From Planctomycetota bacterium (lineage in GTDB: Bacteria; Planctomycetota; UBA8742; UBA2392): a DNA stretch of 64,000 nt. The stretch lies in assembly GCA_019636215.1 (NCBI GenBank), contig JAHBXZ010000009.1, positions 1 to 64,000 of the forward strand. Direction: 5' to 3'. A model generated the notes under the pieces. That model was not told where the DNA came from. It was given only the letters and a program-made list of their open reading frames with translations, and ran no database searches. Below are positions 26,503 to 33,106 of this stretch, piece by piece. Position 1 is the first letter of the stretch; each line of letters opens with the position of its first letter. The position numbers were made by a program, and so were the translations under genes.

Positions 26503-26536
26503 CCCCGGCGTCGCCTTGCCAACTTGGCCGCCGGGG
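26503..26536 (+). terminator. Hairpin terminator after thioredoxin-fold gene
   Basis: CCCCGGCG pairs with CGCCGGGG, with an inner GCC/GGC pairing, 35 bp after the stop codon. A short T-containing stretch follows. Confidence 0.55.
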
Positions 26537-26585
26537 TGTTCAATCTTAAGGGCAGCCACCCCTACTCCCCCGACCGAGCTGCGTG

Positions 26586-27101
26586 ATGAACCAGTCCGTA
26601 TCCAAGGAAGCCAGGGCTGTGCGCATGTCCCAGGCGGACCAACTGCTGATCCAGATCGTCCTGAAGAACACCAAGGTGACTCAGGAACAGATCGACCAGG
26701 CCCTGGCGGACTGCCAGGCGGCCCGTGCCGAGAATCGTGACCTTGACCTGGCGCACGCCATTCTGGCGCACAACTGGCTTTCGCGCGCCGAACTGTACAA
26801 GCTGGTCAAGGCCCGCAACTACGCGCTGATCCGCCAGGAAGACAAACGCCTTGGCCGGCGCATGTTCCGCAAGGGCTTCATCACCAAGACGCAACTGGAT
26901 GAAGGCCTGGCCTTCCAACGCCAGTTGTTCAAGGCGCTGGGCGACATCAAGCGCATTGAAAGCATCCTGATGGATGACGGGCACATTACGCCCGACCAGG
27001 TGCGCGACATCTGGGCCGAGTACTCCAGCTTCCTCAAGCGCAAGGGCGACAGCCCCGTTGAACCCAAGACCGACCCAAGCCTGATGAAACGCGGCAGCTG
27101 A
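26586..27101 (+). CDS. Hypothetical protein with MshEN/GspE-N-like helical repeats
   Basis: The 171-residue product has three short modules resembling the N-terminal domain of type II secretion and type IV pilus ATPases: VLKNTKVTQEQIDQALADCQ, RMFRKGFITKTQLDEGLAFQ and ILMDDGHITPDQVRDIWAEY. In other proteins this module can bind cyclic-di-GMP or act as a docking domain; here no ATPase part follows. There is no signal peptide. A GTG at 26583 immediately precedes the ATG chosen. Its stop codon TGA lies inside the first unit of the heptamer array at 27100. Function unknown. Confidence 0.7.
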   Translation: MNQSVSKEARAVRMSQADQLLIQIVLKNTKVTQEQIDQALADCQAARAENRDLDLAHAILAHNWLSRAELYKLVKARNYALIRQEDKRLGRRMFRKGFITKTQLDEGLAFQRQLFKALGDIKRIESILMDDGHITPDQVRDIWAEYSSFLKRKGDSPVEPKTDPSLMKRGS

Positions 27102-27183
27102 GTTCCGGGTTCTGAGTCCTGAGTTCCGAGTACTGAGTCCTGAGTCCTGAGTCCTGAGTTCCGAGTCCTGAGTCCTGAGTTCC
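27100..27183 (+). repeat. Array of 12 heptamers, consensus GAGTYCY
   Basis: Twelve seven-base units (mostly GAGTCCT and GAGTTCC) run from 27100 to 27183 without indels. The first unit supplies two bases of the stop codon of the gene at 26586-27101. The four-helix-bundle gene ends 13 bp away. Confidence 0.93.
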
Positions 27184-27195
27184 CAGGCCGAGCCC

Positions 27196-27570
27196 CTAGG
27201 TGGGCTCGGTTCGTTTCAGGTACTTCGCCAACCCGCTGATCAGGGCGCTCGTTTCGTCGGCTAGCGCATGTAGGCGATGCCGGCTGGGCTCGTCCACATA
27301 ACCTGCGTCAAGTGCAACGTAGCTGATCGATTGCACCTCGCACGCGGACCCTTTGGCAATGTCGAGGAAGTGCGCGAACTGCTTTGATCCGTGCCGGCCG
27401 AATCCCTCCGCGATGTTGCTCATCACGGATACGCTTGCCCGTCTAAGTTGATCGCGCAACGCATAATCCTTCGCGAACGAACCAGATCGGGTGAGTTTGT
27501 AGGCGAGGGCCGTCAACTCCCGAGCTCGCTGCCAAGCCACAATCTCTTCAAACCTCTTGAACGTTGCCAT
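27196..27570 (-). CDS. Four-helix bundle protein (S23 / 23S rRNA intervening-sequence family)
   Basis: This 124-residue protein matches the family first seen in 23S rRNA intervening sequences: FEEIVAWQRARELTALAYKLTRSGSFAKDYALRDQLRRASVSVMSNIAEGFGR, followed by FLDIAKGSACEVQSISYVALDAGYV. Start ATG 27570 has GGAGGAG just upstream. The function of free-standing members is not known. It is not in an rRNA here but sits between two heptamer arrays in opposite orientation (27100-27183 and 27597-27624), which suggests a small cassette. Confidence 0.9.
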   Translation of the reverse strand: MATFKRFEEIVAWQRARELTALAYKLTRSGSFAKDYALRDQLRRASVSVMSNIAEGFGRHGSKQFAHFLDIAKGSACEVQSISYVALDAGYVDEPSRHRLHALADETSALISGLAKYLKRTEPT

Positions 27571-27596
27571 TGCTCCTCCGCGAACGATTCCGCCCA

Positions 27597-27624
27597 AACT
27601 CAGAACGCAGAACTCATGACTCAT
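27597..27624 (+). repeat. Short degenerate heptamer array
   Basis: Four units (AACTCAG, AACGCAG, AACTCAT, GACTCAT) read on the minus strand as TGAGTY-type heptamers. The stop codon of the glycosylase gene (27621-27623) is inside the last unit. Confidence 0.75.
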
Positions 27625-28250
27625 AACGGTAGTTCCGTCGCTCTCCAGCAGTACCAGCTTCCCACCGTGCGAAACGGCGCCCACTTGGCGGCTTTGCGCT
27701 GCATGGTTATGGGCGCGGGCAGGGTCTTCATGCCGTGGGCCAGCGCCAGGCCCTTGCGCACGCCCAGGTCGGCCAGCGGCAGCACGTCCGGCCGCCCCAG
27801 GTCGAACATCAGCAGCATTTCGACGGTCCAGCGCCCGATGCCGTGCACCTGGGTCAGGCGCTCGATGATCGACTCGTCGTCCAGCTTTGCCAGTTCGGCA
27901 AAGCCGGGTACAAGGCCGTCCAGGGTCTTGCGCGCCAGGTCTGTCAGCGCCTTCTGCTTGTTGGCGGAAACGCCGGCCGCGCGCAGGCGCGCCGGGCCGA
28001 GTTGCAGCAGACCCGCCGGTGTCAGCCTGCGGCGCGAGAACTGGTCCAGCAGGCGGTTGTGGATTGTGCTGGCGGCCTTGCCGGAAAGCTGCTGGTAGAT
28101 GATCGCGCGGGCCAGCGAATGAAACGGCGTGCCGGTGGCGCGGACTTCCAGCCGCGCGTCTGCGCAGGCGGCAATCACGCGGGCAAGGTGCGGGTCGGCG
28201 CCGGCCACGTGGCTTACGGCAATGTTCCAGTCAAAGGGCAGATTCGGCAT
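27621..28250 (-). CDS. DNA-3-methyladenine glycosylase (HhH-GPD, AlkA-like)
   Basis: The 209-residue protein is a helix-hairpin-helix base-excision enzyme that removes alkylated bases. It has SLARAIIYQQLSGKAASTIHNRL (44-66), the HhH motif LTQVHGIGRWTVEMLLMF, and the catalytic aspartate in LPLADLGVRKG. It lacks the AlkA N-terminal domain, as in the short archaeal and bacterial MAG forms. The ATG is preceded by AGGAGGACCC. The gene ends within a heptamer array. With ogt at 4058 the window carries two alkylation-repair genes, but they are not linked. Confidence 0.9.
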   Translation of the reverse strand: MPNLPFDWNIAVSHVAGADPHLARVIAACADARLEVRATGTPFHSLARAIIYQQLSGKAASTIHNRLLDQFSRRRLTPAGLLQLGPARLRAAGVSANKQKALTDLARKTLDGLVPGFAELAKLDDESIIERLTQVHGIGRWTVEMLLMFDLGRPDVLPLADLGVRKGLALAHGMKTLPAPITMQRKAAKWAPFRTVGSWYCWRATELPL

Positions 28251-28292
28251 GGGTCCTCCTGGCTTTGCCCTTGTACCACGGATGCCGATGCT

Positions 28293-29687
28293 ATGGTGGC
28301 CGTCATGGCGCCCGAGGCAATCACAACGGGGTCACAGGCCGCACAGCGCGCGATTGCGCTGCGCGACGCGCATCGCTGGTTCGGGCTTGGCGTGTTCGCG
28401 CTGCTGGTGGCCGGCACGATTGCGCTGGTGCTGGTGGTGGGACGCATCCCCGGGCTTTCGCACCTGATTGATACCGCGGCGGCCAAGCGCAGCCTGGTGG
28501 TGCATGTAAACCTGGCGCTGGGCGTGTGGTTCTTCACGAGCATGGCGGGGTTGTTCTGCCTGCTGCCCGGCGCACGGCGACCCAGCCTTTCGCCTGTCGC
28601 CTGGGCGATTGCCACGCTGGGCATGATTCTGTTCAGCCTGGCGATGTTTTTTGCGGACGCCGAACCTGTGCTTTCCAACTATGTGCCGGCGCTGGACCAC
28701 GGGCTGTTCCTGTGGGGCCTTGGCCTGTTTGCCGCCGGTGTGGCCCTGCAGTTGCTTGACCGCCGCATGGTCTCGCGCGAGGCCGCGGTGCTGCTGCCGC
28801 CCGGCGCAGTTTCCGGCATGCGTGCGGCGGGGGTGGCCTTTGTGCTGGCGCTGGTCACGGTGTTTGCAACCTGGATGACCCAGGCGCAGGGGCTGACCCA
28901 GTGGCAGTACTACGAGCGCCTGTTCTGGGGCGGCGGCCATGTGCTGCAGTTCGTGAACGTGCTGGCGATGGCCTCGGCCTGGCTGCTGCTGGTGTCACGG
29001 GTGCTGGGCCGCGCACCGCTGCCGGGCAAGGCCGCGGGCGCGCTGATGTGGCTGCTGGCCGCGCCGACACTGCTGGGCCCCTGGTTCGCGACGCGTGAAG
29101 ACGGCACCGGCCTGTTCACGCTGCTGATGCGCTGGGGCATTTTCCCGGCTGTTTCGCTGCTGCTGGTGCTGTGCATTGTGGCGTTGTTGCGGGCCCGCGG
29201 CAGCTTTTCGCCCGGCGCGCTTGGCGGCCCGGCGTTTACGGGATTTGTGACAGCCGCCTGCATGACGGTGCTGGGCTTTCTGCTGGGTGCGGGCATCAGC
29301 GCCCAGAACACGCTGATCCCGGCGCACTATCATGTCAGCATCGGTGCGGTGACGGCCACGTACATGGCCACAATCCTGGCGCTGCAACCCGAGTACGGCC
29401 GGCACACCCGGCTTGGCCGCATGGCGATGTGGCAGCCGGTTGTGTTCGGCATCGGGCAGACAATCTTTGCAGCGGGGTTTGCCATTGCCGGCATGGCCGG
29501 GGCGGAACGCAAGAAGTACGGGGCCGAACAGATTGTGCGCAGCACCGGCGAATGGGCCGGCCTGAGTGTCATGGGCGCGGGCGGCGTCGTTGCGCTGGTG
29601 GGCGGGATACTGTTTCTGGCCGTGCTGGTTTCCGGCTGGCGCGCCTCGCGCAAGGGCGGCCCCGTCGTTGCCCGGCCACAGCCGTGA
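28293..29687 (+). CDS. Heme-copper oxidase subunit I-like membrane protein
   Basis: The ~465-residue protein has about 12 hydrophobic segments. Several pieces resemble oxygen and NO reductase catalytic subunits. VVHVNLALGVWFFTSMAGLF could hold the low-spin heme His, LFWGGGHVLQFVNVLAM could match the CuB-ligand helix (usually FWFFGHPEVY), and PAHYHVSIGAVTATYMA matches the AHFHYVLSIGAVF helix with the two heme ligands. The remaining CuB His pair is not obvious, so it may be a divergent or non-catalytic relative. ATG 28305 is an alternative start. A cytochrome c lipoprotein gene follows, and the ACIII operon lies downstream. No CoxB-like subunit II is next to it. Confidence 0.6.
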   Translation: MVAVMAPEAITTGSQAAQRAIALRDAHRWFGLGVFALLVAGTIALVLVVGRIPGLSHLIDTAAAKRSLVVHVNLALGVWFFTSMAGLFCLLPGARRPSLSPVAWAIATLGMILFSLAMFFADAEPVLSNYVPALDHGLFLWGLGLFAAGVALQLLDRRMVSREAAVLLPPGAVSGMRAAGVAFVLALVTVFATWMTQAQGLTQWQYYERLFWGGGHVLQFVNVLAMASAWLLLVSRVLGRAPLPGKAAGALMWLLAAPTLLGPWFATREDGTGLFTLLMRWGIFPAVSLLLVLCIVALLRARGSFSPGALGGPAFTGFVTAACMTVLGFLLGAGISAQNTLIPAHYHVSIGAVTATYMATILALQPEYGRHTRLGRMAMWQPVVFGIGQTIFAAGFAIAGMAGAERKKYGAEQIVRSTGEWAGLSVMGAGGVVALVGGILFLAVLVSGWRASRKGGPVVARPQP

Positions 29688-29775
29688 TCATGGCGGCCAT
29701 CACAGCCCCAGCCGTTGACACGCAGGGCCTGCCATCTCAAAAGCAAAGCGGCGGGATTCCACACCGGAGATGAAG

Positions 29776-30249
29776 ATGAAGCGTGTTTCCATGATTCTGG
29801 CCGCGCTGGCTGTCGCGGCCGTGGTTGCGGCCTGTGGCTCTGGCAGCAGCAATGCACCGGCCAACGCCGGTAACAAAGCCAAGGTCATCATGCGCAAGGC
29901 CGTGCCGACCGACTACAAGGACAAGAAGCCCCCGGCCGGGCTGGATCTGGCGGCTGCGGCGACCATCGAGGCCGGCAAAAAGTTGTTTGAGGGAGAGGGC
30001 CTGTGCCGCACCTGCCACGGCGACGCCGGCAAGGGCGACGGTGACAGCGGCAAGATGCTTGACCCCAAGCCCACGGACCTGACCAGCGCCGAGTTCCAGT
30101 CGGTCAGCGACGATTACATCTTCTGGCGCCTTTCCACGCTGGGCAGCGTCAGCGGCCCGCAGGGATCGGGCATGACGGCGTTTGCCCAGGGCAGCGAAGA
30201 ACAGCGCTGGCAGATCGTTGCCTACGTGCGTTCGCTCAAGGGCAAGTAG
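29776..30249 (+). CDS. Monoheme cytochrome c lipoprotein
   Basis: The product begins MKRVSMILAALAVAAVVAACGSG with lipobox VAAC, so it is membrane-anchored on the outside. The mature domain has one heme site, CRTCHG, followed by DAGKGDGDSGKML and a distal Met candidate in SGMTAFAQG. RWQIVAYVRSLKGK is a typical class I cytochrome c ending. ATG 29776 has GGAG 6 nt upstream; ATG 29770 sits directly against it and is less likely. It probably shuttles electrons between ACIII and an oxidase, possibly the oxidase-like protein encoded just upstream. A strong hairpin terminator follows. Confidence 0.88.
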   Translation: MKRVSMILAALAVAAVVAACGSGSSNAPANAGNKAKVIMRKAVPTDYKDKKPPAGLDLAAAATIEAGKKLFEGEGLCRTCHGDAGKGDGDSGKMLDPKPTDLTSAEFQSVSDDYIFWRLSTLGSVSGPQGSGMTAFAQGSEEQRWQIVAYVRSLKGK

Positions 30250-30296
30250 CGCACCGATGGCGACAGAAACAGTCCGGTTTGGTTGCCTTTGTCACG

Positions 30297-30330
30297 CCAC
30301 AAAACCCGCTTAACGAAGCGGGTTTTGTGG
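30297..30330 (+). terminator. Strong hairpin terminator after cytochrome c gene
   Basis: A perfect 15-bp stem (CCACAAAACCCGCTT / AAGCGGGTTTTGTGG) closes a 4-nt AACG loop, 47 bp after the cytochrome stop codon. The stem itself supplies TTTT. It isolates the ACIII operon from the upstream genes. Confidence 0.85.
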
Positions 30331-30395
30331 TCGACGCCGGGCGAAGCGCATTTCGACCGATACTTGAAAATAGGGTGTTTTCCGCAGGGTCCCTT

Positions 30396-30409
30396 GGGTG
30401 TATACACCC
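30396..30409. promoter_or_regulatory. Perfect 14-bp palindrome upstream of the ACIII operon
   Basis: GGGTGTATACACCC lies ~180 bp before the first gene of the ACIII cluster, in the 337-bp gap 30250-30586. The rest of the gap after the terminator shows no gene. It could be an operator for a dimeric regulator; nothing more is shown by the sequence. Confidence 0.4.
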
Positions 30410-30586
30410 CTGCGCACAACGAGGCCGCAGCCCTCTTGCGCGGGCAGATAAATCGGCGCAAAAGCTGCGTACCAAGGCCCAGGGTTCACCGCAAGCCTTG
30501 CAGAGATCAGGGGAGAACGCCAAGGCGTCCTCGTCCTTGGGCAGTGCATGGTGACGGGCATGTGGTAAACAGCAGTTCAGGAGGGC

Positions 30587-31549
30587 ATGAAGTTGCTGCG
30601 CAGGAAGCACTTCAGACTGGCCATGCTGGCGGGCGCCGCAATTGTGTGCGCCTGTCTTGGCGTGGGCGATGTGCTGGCCCAGCAGGCCAGGTACGTGCCC
30701 ATCGACCCGCCCAAGGAAAACCGCGCCAACACAGGCAAGTTTGCGCCACTGGACTGGGCACCTGAAAAAGGCGACCACCCGGGCAAGGCCAAGTTCCTGG
30801 AAGTCTGCACCGCCTGCCACAACCTGACGGACAGCCAGAAGGTCGGCCCCGGGCTTGCGGGACTTGCCGACCGTGTGCCGGAACGCGAGCGCCTGCTGAA
30901 GTTCATCACGGATCCCAAGAGCACCGACGGCGACACATACTTCAAGGACCAACGTGCCAAGTTCAATGAAGGCATGCCCGCACAGGGCCAGCCGGGCGGC
31001 GCGCTGACCGAGCAGCAGATCCTCGAAATCATCGACTTCATTTTCCGCCACAAGGCCGAGACCGGCCCCGGGCCTGAAGAACGCATCAAGATCGGCCGGG
31101 CGCTGGCCAGTGGCGAAAAGTCTTTCGAAAACGGCGCGCCATCATGCACCGGCTGCCACACCATCGGCGCGGGTATGAACAGCAGCCACAAAGGCCTGCG
31201 TGGCGCCAATGTCGGGCCGAACATCGCCCACACCTGGGTGCTGGCGCGCGACGCCGAAGCCCTGCGCGTGCTGATGGAAAGCCCTGACGGCGCTGCGATG
31301 CATCACTTTTATGCGCCGAACCGCAAGCCGCTTACGGGCGAAGAGTACGGTGCGCTGATTGCATTCTTTGAGCGCGCCGCGCGCGACACTGGCACAGAAC
31401 ACCAGGCGAATTTCCTGCCGATCTTTGCGCTGATCCTGGCTGCGCTGGGCATCTTTGTGCTGGATGGTTCACTGTTCGGCAAGCTGTTCGTCGAGGAAGA
31501 TCACGAGTACGTGGACGGGCCTTACGCCGACGACCACGGGCATCACTAG
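30587..31549 (+). CDS. Di-heme cytochrome c with C-terminal membrane anchor, ACIII-linked
   Basis: The 320-residue protein has a signal peptide (ending near DVLAQ), a first heme site CTACHN (~75), a second heme site CTGCHT (~186), and a hydrophobic C-terminal segment LPIFALILAALGIFVL (~283-300). A His-rich tail (DDHGHH) follows. Each domain resembles class I cytochromes c; a Met ligand candidate (EGMPAQGQ) follows the first. AGGAGG precedes the ATG. It is the first gene of the operon leading to actA-F and probably passes electrons to or from the complex. It is not the usual ActE, which is encoded separately at 38096. Confidence 0.82.
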   Translation: MKLLRRKHFRLAMLAGAAIVCACLGVGDVLAQQARYVPIDPPKENRANTGKFAPLDWAPEKGDHPGKAKFLEVCTACHNLTDSQKVGPGLAGLADRVPERERLLKFITDPKSTDGDTYFKDQRAKFNEGMPAQGQPGGALTEQQILEIIDFIFRHKAETGPGPEERIKIGRALASGEKSFENGAPSCTGCHTIGAGMNSSHKGLRGANVGPNIAHTWVLARDAEALRVLMESPDGAAMHHFYAPNRKPLTGEEYGALIAFFERAARDTGTEHQANFLPIFALILAALGIFVLDGSLFGKLFVEEDHEYVDGPYADDHGHH

Positions 31550-31564
31550 CAGCACGGAGACCGG

Positions 31565-32401
31565 ATGTCTGGCGAGTTCCGCTATCTGCCGCAGAAGACC
31601 CTCGACGAAATCGCCGTCGCCGTTGACCCGTTGCTGAACCTGCTGTTGCAGGTCACGCCCTACCTGACACTGTTGCTGGTGCTGGCGGGTCTTGGACGCG
31701 CCATGGTGCAGTGGCGCCTGAGCCTGAACAGCCAGCAGCCCAAGCCCGACGGGCCGCCGCTGATGCATTTCATACTCAACCAGCTTCGCCCGCCGGTGCT
31801 GACCCTGCAGCAGGAGCGCGACCTTCGCGCCGTGCCGCTGTCCGTCGGCGTGTGGGGCCTGGTGTTTTACCACATGGCGATTGTGCTGTTTCCCGGCCTG
31901 GTGGGCTGGTGGAACAGCGAGGCCGGGCAGCGCGGTCTGCTGGAGACCGTGGGCATGGCGCTGGCGTTCTTCACGATGCTGTCGATTTTCAATCTGCAGC
32001 TGCGGCACCTGCTGGATGCCAGGCTGCGCAGGCAGTTCGCGCTGGCGGATATCGGGGTGATCGGGCACCTGCTGGGCGCGTTGGGCGCGGGCATTTTTGC
32101 CTGGGCAACGGTGCGCTGGGCCAGCCAGTGGACGGGCACCGTGGCATGGCAGCACTTTCTGGATTCGTGGATGTTCCAGGTTGCGGCCCGGCCCGCGGTG
32201 TTCAGCCTGCCGACCATGGCCAAGCTGCACATCATCCTGGGCGCGACAGGATTCGGTGTATTGCTGCATTCGCGCATGGTAACGCACCTGCTGATTCCGA
32301 ATGTCCGCACCTGGGGCTTCCGCAGCCTCGAGGGCGGAAAACTGGACGAAGCCGGCCGCGTGGTGGCACGCATGACGGGTGTTTCGGCGGACAAGCACTA
32401 G
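31565..32401 (+). CDS. NarI-like cytochrome b membrane protein
   Basis: The 278-residue protein has about five membrane helices: LLLQVTPYLTLLLVLAGLGRA, PLSVGVWGLVFYHMAIVLFPGL, ETVGMALAFFTMLSIFNLQLRHLLD, DIGVIGHLLGALGAGIFAWATV and KLHIILGATGFGVLLHSRMVTHLL. Histidines in helices 2 and 5 (FYHM, LHIILG, LHSRMVTH) fit heme-b ligands of nitrate-reductase gamma (NarI)-type subunits, which pass quinol electrons. GGAG lies 5 nt before ATG. It stands between the di-heme cytochrome and actA, so it may add a quinol or heme module to this ACIII. No NarG or NarH is nearby. Confidence 0.7.
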   Translation: MSGEFRYLPQKTLDEIAVAVDPLLNLLLQVTPYLTLLLVLAGLGRAMVQWRLSLNSQQPKPDGPPLMHFILNQLRPPVLTLQQERDLRAVPLSVGVWGLVFYHMAIVLFPGLVGWWNSEAGQRGLLETVGMALAFFTMLSIFNLQLRHLLDARLRRQFALADIGVIGHLLGALGAGIFAWATVRWASQWTGTVAWQHFLDSWMFQVAARPAVFSLPTMAKLHIILGATGFGVLLHSRMVTHLLIPNVRTWGFRSLEGGKLDEAGRVVARMTGVSADKH

Positions 32402-32419
32402 CCAGTACCGGGAAGATAG

Positions 32420-33040
32420 ATGAGCGCCAAGCTTGCTGTTCTGTTCCTGTTGATGACCATCGGCTTTGCGATGCCAGTGCTGCTTGGCTTTCGCAGTGTC
32501 AATGACATCCAGTTGCCGAACATCCACACCGATTACCAGCCGGAACAGCCCATCAGCTACAGCCACCGCCTGCACGCCGGTGTCCTGAACATTGATTGCC
32601 AGTACTGCCACACCGGTGCCGACGAAAGCCGCCACGCCAGCATCCCCAACCTCCAGACCTGCATGAACTGCCACGAACAGGTGGCCGGCCAGACGCAGGA
32701 AGCCAAGAACAACATCCAGAACCTGTACGTGGCCTGGGGCAATGGTGTTGGCGAAGGCGTGAAGTGGAAGCGTGTGCACAACAACCCTGACTTTGTGTAC
32801 TTCAACCACATGACGCACGTGCGCATTGCCAACTATGTGGACGACAAGGGCAACCACAGCAAGGGGATTGATTGCGCGGTGTGCCACGGCGACATGAAGA
32901 CCGTGGGCGTGGCCAGGCAGCACCAGAACCTGACGATGGGATGGTGCATCAACTGCCATCGCGACCAGAACACCAGGCATGCCAAAATCGGGCTGGAGGC
33001 GCGCGCGCCTGTCAACGCGTGCGACGCCTGCCACCGCTAG
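32420..33040 (+). CDS. actA: ACIII subunit ActA, pentaheme cytochrome c
   Basis: The 206-residue product has an uncleaved N-terminal hydrophobic helix and five heme-binding sites: CQYCH, CMNCH, CAVCH, CINCH and CDACH. It also has SYSHRLHAGVLNIDCQYCH and FNHMTHVR, typical of ActA. In alternative complex III this periplasmic protein accepts electrons from ActB. actB follows after 66 bp. Confidence 0.93.
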   Translation: MSAKLAVLFLLMTIGFAMPVLLGFRSVNDIQLPNIHTDYQPEQPISYSHRLHAGVLNIDCQYCHTGADESRHASIPNLQTCMNCHEQVAGQTQEAKNNIQNLYVAWGNGVGEGVKWKRVHNNPDFVYFNHMTHVRIANYVDDKGNHSKGIDCAVCHGDMKTVGVARQHQNLTMGWCINCHRDQNTRHAKIGLEARAPVNACDACHR

Positions 33041-33106
33041 ACAGCCGTAACGTAGGGATGGCGCTTGCGCCGCCCCGGGCAGCAAACAAGCAGGACGCAA
33101 CGAGAC

